From Polytrichum commune (taxonomy: Eukaryota; Streptophyta; Polytrichopsida; Polytrichales; Polytrichaceae): a stretch of DNA of 64,000 bases. Both the position numbers and the translations under genes were made by a program. This document shows, piece after piece, positions 60,601 through 64,000 of the stretch; within the stretch, counting starts at the first letter, position 1, and each line of letters begins with the position of its first letter. The stretch lies in NCBI GenBank assembly GCA_950295325.1, contig OX485807.1, forward strand, positions 8,829,001-8,893,000, read 5' to 3'. Under the pieces are notes generated by a model. It made no database searches. It was given only the letters and a program-made list of their open reading frames with translations, and was not told where the DNA came from.

Positions 60601-63600
60601 CGTTTGGTTGAAAATTTCTCGTTCACCAAGATACTCCCAAAATTATCAGGTAGACAATACTGGTAGGGTGCACTGGAAATCAAGTGATAGGAAGGTCACC
60701 TATCCAAGCGATATTCTCATCCAAGGTGGCTTAACCTCTGAATTCCCATAAAATCCGGTTTGGGACCTTGGTTTTAAGCCACCCATTATTATAGTCCAGC
60801 TCTAATTAATAGTCCAAGCTTCTTTCAGTATCCTAGAATTGCATTTGCAGCTGATGACGATTGAACTAACAGCTTGGATCCAGTTGAAATACTTACTATG
60901 ATGATTGGAGATCAACTTTGATATTCCTACAAAAATGAGCCATAAGCCAGATAATATTTTTGCACAGTGGATGTAGCAATTACCAAAGAGTGACAGTTTT
61001 TTGTGAGGTTAGGTGCAACTCACTGTCGTAAGGTTTGACTTTTGAAGGATCAGATAAGTAATCAACCTATACAATTTTACATTTTATCAGGAAAATCCAA
61101 ATGTGGTATATCACTTACCAGAGACACATCAGCACAATGCCAACTGATGTCAGAGTTGACTGATGGTGGTAGCCGTGTTAGGGTTCGTTCAAACACAGCT
61201 TTTCCTTCTTTGTTCACTTCCACACACTTCACAGCCCTGGGGATTGTGATATTTCATCCAAATAAGCTCAAAGAGAAACATGAATGCAAAACCATACAAA
61301 AACTCACCTTATAAATTATACACATCAAACTCAACTTATTTTGACAAAATGATAATAAATATTTTACCACAATGCAAAGTGGAACCTTTGAAAGGACAAA
61401 TCATAACACAAGGTCTATAATGGCACACATAGGGAGAATATTGAATGAGGTGAGTAATTTAAGGTTTGTCCTTAGACGCAACTCAATTAAATATGATACT
61501 ATGTGTGTTACAGAAACCCAAAATTTCCTAGTTTGTCTTTGAATCTTTTTGTAAAATAATACTTTGCACAAAACTAGAATAAGACAGGATTTTGCCTGCA
61601 TTTGCGAACAGCTGCGAGGCTCAGTCCGATGGAGCCAACACCTGCATAGAGCTCCACAACTTTGCACCCGATCTTGACTGATTTTTGCAGTTTGCGCAAT
61701 AATGCTTCAAATGCCTAGAAAATTGGAAAATCAATCACCATGAAGTTAGAATATTGAAACCTGCTAACGATATCAAAATTGTCATAACAGTCAAATACTG
61801 ATGCCTGGTGGGTACCACAAGCTGAAAGAATCTATATATACCCAAGTTAGTAGTTGGGTAACTACCATCTTCATACCATATTGATGCAAGGATAATTTTA
61901 CCTAGGTGTGAAGGTTCTTGCAAGGTATATAATTCCAAATGGCACAAAAGCTCTCAAATACTTGAACCCTTCTGATATTGTTTAAGTATGCAGGAACCTA
62001 ATTATCTATGCCTTTTTCTTTACGATGAGGTGGACCAGAGAAGTATAGAGTACAACGAAGACCTGAGTATTGGCTTGTCCAAAGCTCGCTGGAGTAAATG
62101 CAATATCGACACCTCCCAAACGCTCCCAAAGTTCTGATTCTCCTATTAAATGCCTCCATCGTCCTCCAAAAATTACCTGCCAATATGGGAGACATGACGA
62201 TTTGTAGAAACCCACAAGAATATTAAAATAACATTTAATTAGTGTATGATATTGAATCCATAATTGCACAACCTGTTAAAAAGAGGAAGTGTCAGAACAG
62301 GAATCCTTACATTTGTTCTCGAAGTCTGGAAGTTCGCCCACACCGAGTGCAGAATAGGAGTAACACTTTTTGGATTACCCCTCCTCCACAGCATCTGAAA
62401 AGGGGACAATGATGAGATAAACAACATTTCTGACTAGAAGTTGATACTTGCAAAACTGACAAGATACATAATAAGATAGGTAAAAGGATTGTAATATTAT
62501 GAGACAGACACTATGAACCATGATTAGAGTGTTGGATCACCTCAGCCATCTTGTGAAGTTTCTCAGATTGAACGGAATCCTCGTCTCTCGCATTCCAGAC
62601 TAATGAGATTTGCACTTTGCCTGTTTCCACACAATAAAAGTATGAGTTGTCTTCTTTTAAGATTTTGAATGCTCACTTGCTGCCACTCAGTAGTATGAAA
62701 TTTCAAAAGCTCCTAAGCTTTCATGTGTTAGAAATCAAAGAAATGTAGTACATCATGCCGTTGCCACCAGTCACATTTAGACCTGTCACATAGGTCCACT
62801 TCCAAAATGTGACTACCGTTGCCAGAAGTCACGTTTCAGGAGACCTCTCACAGAACTCCACTGTCTAGTGAGACTGAAGAATTTATACAGAAACCATGAA
62901 ACTGGAAGGACTTCGTACTACCAACTTGTGTTACAAATATAGTGATTGATATAATTAAAACTAAAGCTTGGATTTTTAACAGGAACGAAAACATCTGGGC
63001 TGCCAACTGACATAAGATCTGAATTCTCTAACTTGTGTGCCTTCTCTAATTCCAATAATAAAGCAACTACTATAGAAACATATTGAATAGAGTAGAGGAG
63101 ACAACTACCATTTGCATATCGCTCTGCAGCTGGCAGAGAGGTGTTGAGGGTTGTTACTACCATCTGCACATTTAAAGGCTCAGCTCAACCACCCAAATTG
63201 TACTTGCAAGAAGAAATGCACCTGTAGCATTCTGCATCTGTGCATCAGAGACAAACTGGAAGACCAACAAGTTTATTTATGCATCTCTGGATATATATTA
63301 TTTGGCTTACAGCACCAATATTTAATGGTTTCATTAGAGTTATACTCTAGCTTAACATGACTTTTGGTCAAGAGTTGGTCGATTTGCATACAACACTTTC
63401 CATGTTTGACAAGTTTTCAGTGCATACTTGGAGGTAGTGTGAAGGTATTGTGGAGGTTTAAACAAAAATATTCTATGTCATTTCAATGAGGGTCAAACTC
63501 GTTTTGACATGCCAAGAGGTGCTAAAATGAGATTGGCCCCCAATGAACCGAAGTCCTCTTCATTCATATTCAAACACTACCTCCAAGCGTGCACAAGCAG

Positions 63601-63847
63601 GAAGGAAATTTTGATTTTGTATGCAAAACAACCAATGGGAACTCATAGGGGACTAACTCCCTATGAAAAGTAACATAGGATAATAGCTCTACTATGCTTG
63701 AAGGAAGATTCGAAATTTAGAGATAACAATTTAAGGAGGAACTTTCTCCTATTAGACAAATAAATTGTTAGAGGCTTGCCTGGACATAGCGGAGCTCACC
63801 CATGTGGCTATCTTCGTTATATGGCTGGACTCCAAGCTCTCGGATAG
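57693..63847 (-). CDS. TrmA/RumA-type uracil-5 RNA methyltransferase, 3' eleven exons (5' end off the window)
   Basis: Exons: 63847-63780, 63163-63109, 62620-62541, 62394-62311, 62176-62063, 61714-61596, 61236-61119, 60316-60168, 59384-59246, 58840-58761 and 57864-57693. Phases agree, giving 391 residues to the stop. The enzyme transfers a methyl group from S-adenosylmethionine to C5 of uridine in tRNA or rRNA. Seen: MVVTTLNTSLPAAERYANG, MLWRRGNPKSVTPILHSVW, GGVDIAFTPASFGQANTQ (conserved entry to the catalytic domain), SAM motif VVELYAGVGSIGLSLA (152-167), DVVIVDPPRKGLDQP with DPPRKG (227-232), and TLIYVSCGW with the catalytic Cys 301. FNFFPGTNSIEVLAVFKWG closes the fold. A basic tail of about 50 residues (KKPPPKPAKKGSG to RKQENTKR) is extra compared with bacterial TrmA/RumA. 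The introns after 63780 and 61596 appear to have GC donors. The organelle or cytosol target is unknown because the N-terminus is missing. Confidence 0.93.
57960..58060. repeat. Short repeat shared between two introns of the methyltransferase gene
   Basis: ATGATGATTTGTACAAACCC, ATATTGAATCCA and TTAAAAAGAGGAA here correspond to GACGATTTGTAGAAACCC, ATATTGAATCCA and TTAAAAAGAGGAA at about 62190-62295, same orientation. The second copy has about 30 bp extra. The origin is unknown. Confidence 0.55.
60520..60790 (-). mobile_element. Cassandra-like TRIM LTR with 5S rRNA-like domain, copy 2
   Basis: The reverse complement aligns with 26305-26580 throughout: GAGGTTAAGCCACCTTGGAT (box A region), GCTTGGATAGGTGACCTTCC (box C region), CTTGATTTCCAGTGCACCC, then GGGCTTGCCCTTGGGGGAGA and GGTGCAGG. 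Box C is closer to real 5S rRNA than in copy 1. No partner LTR is seen. It lies in the methyltransferase intron 60317-61118, in the sense direction of that gene. Confidence 0.7.
61795..61955. repeat. Dispersed repeat, copy 2
   Basis: Counterpart of 29660-29830 (GCTGAAAGAATC, ACCATATTGAT, CTAGGTGTGAAGGTTCTTGC), located inside an intron of the methyltransferase gene. Confidence 0.55.
63360..63665. mobile_element. Palindromic MITE-like element in an intron
   Basis: Two arms of about 140 bp face each other around position 63510. The left arm has GTTGGTCGATTTGCATACAA, GCATACTTGGAGGTAGTGTG and GGTCAAACTCGTTTTGAC. The right arm read in reverse has GTTGGTTGTTTTGCATACAA, GCACGCTTGGAGGTAGTGTT and a matching end. 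A single related arm lies at 6937-7195. There is no coding capacity. Target duplications were not identified. Confidence 0.6.
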
Positions 63848-64000
63848 CTGCAAATTTGCATTCAATTGCACAATCTTAAGACAACACATCTATTTAAAGA
63901 GTTTGAACATTTATGTGGCCCATGATAGTAATGTGGCACAATAATTCTAATGCCACATTAAATCAGCTATATAGTGTAGCACTATCCAAATAGAACCGTA

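Noticed and set aside
1-64000. CRISPR arrays, operons or ribosome binding sites
   Set aside because: Regular direct repeats with unique spacers are absent, and the splice structure shows a plant nuclear genome.

Overview
The window is nuclear DNA of a land plant. It holds intron-rich protein genes with plant-type splice sites, set far apart in AT-rich intergenic DNA full of decayed transposable elements. The gene set is plant-like: NRT1/PTR (NPF) transporter, LEA2-type membrane proteins, Mn-type cation diffusion facilitator (MTP), DUF1664-like fragment, Cassandra-like 5S-bearing LTRs. I cannot name the species or settle the lineage from sequence alone.

Layout, left to right. (1) 160-2967, minus: most of a CRTAC1-like FG-GAP/VCBS protein gene, running off the left edge. 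(2) 4826-5239 and 9616-10017: two copies of one short inverted-repeat DNA transposon with 8-bp target duplications, on either side of a 5'-truncated non-LTR retrotransposon (about 7172-9241). (3) 10400-18240: a tandem segmental duplication carrying two LEA2-like genes (11824-12693 and 16901-17785, minus), each with a (GA)n tract just before its ATG. Degraded related sequence follows at 20.8-21.7 kb, next to a lone DUF1664-like exon at 20340-20666. (4) 22730-27623, minus: a complete six-exon NPF transporter gene with a Cassandra-like LTR in an intron. (5) 32128-34254: a dead MULE transposase with a SWIM zinc finger, a decayed unknown reading frame on the other strand (34966-36190) and a tRNA-Ala-like sequence (36339-36410). 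(6) 39625-40758: a non-autonomous PIF/Harbinger-type element. (7) 44470-48500: a GC-rich retroelement-like unit, visibly rich in the pentamer TCCGG/CCGGA, coding on the minus strand. (8) 49.2-49.9 kb and 56.5-57.0 kb: two copies of one LINE 3' end, on either side of (9) 51145-56014, plus: a complete seven-exon Mn-CDF/MTP gene. (10) 57693-63847, minus: eleven exons of a TrmA/RumA-type uracil-5 RNA methyltransferase gene that runs off the right edge and appears to use two GC-AG introns.

The genes are unrelated housekeeping, transport and stress functions; nothing suggests a shared pathway or cluster. All exon models were built by hand from reading frame, splice consensus, intron phase and remembered family patterns. 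For every multi-exon gene the exon lengths sum to an open frame.
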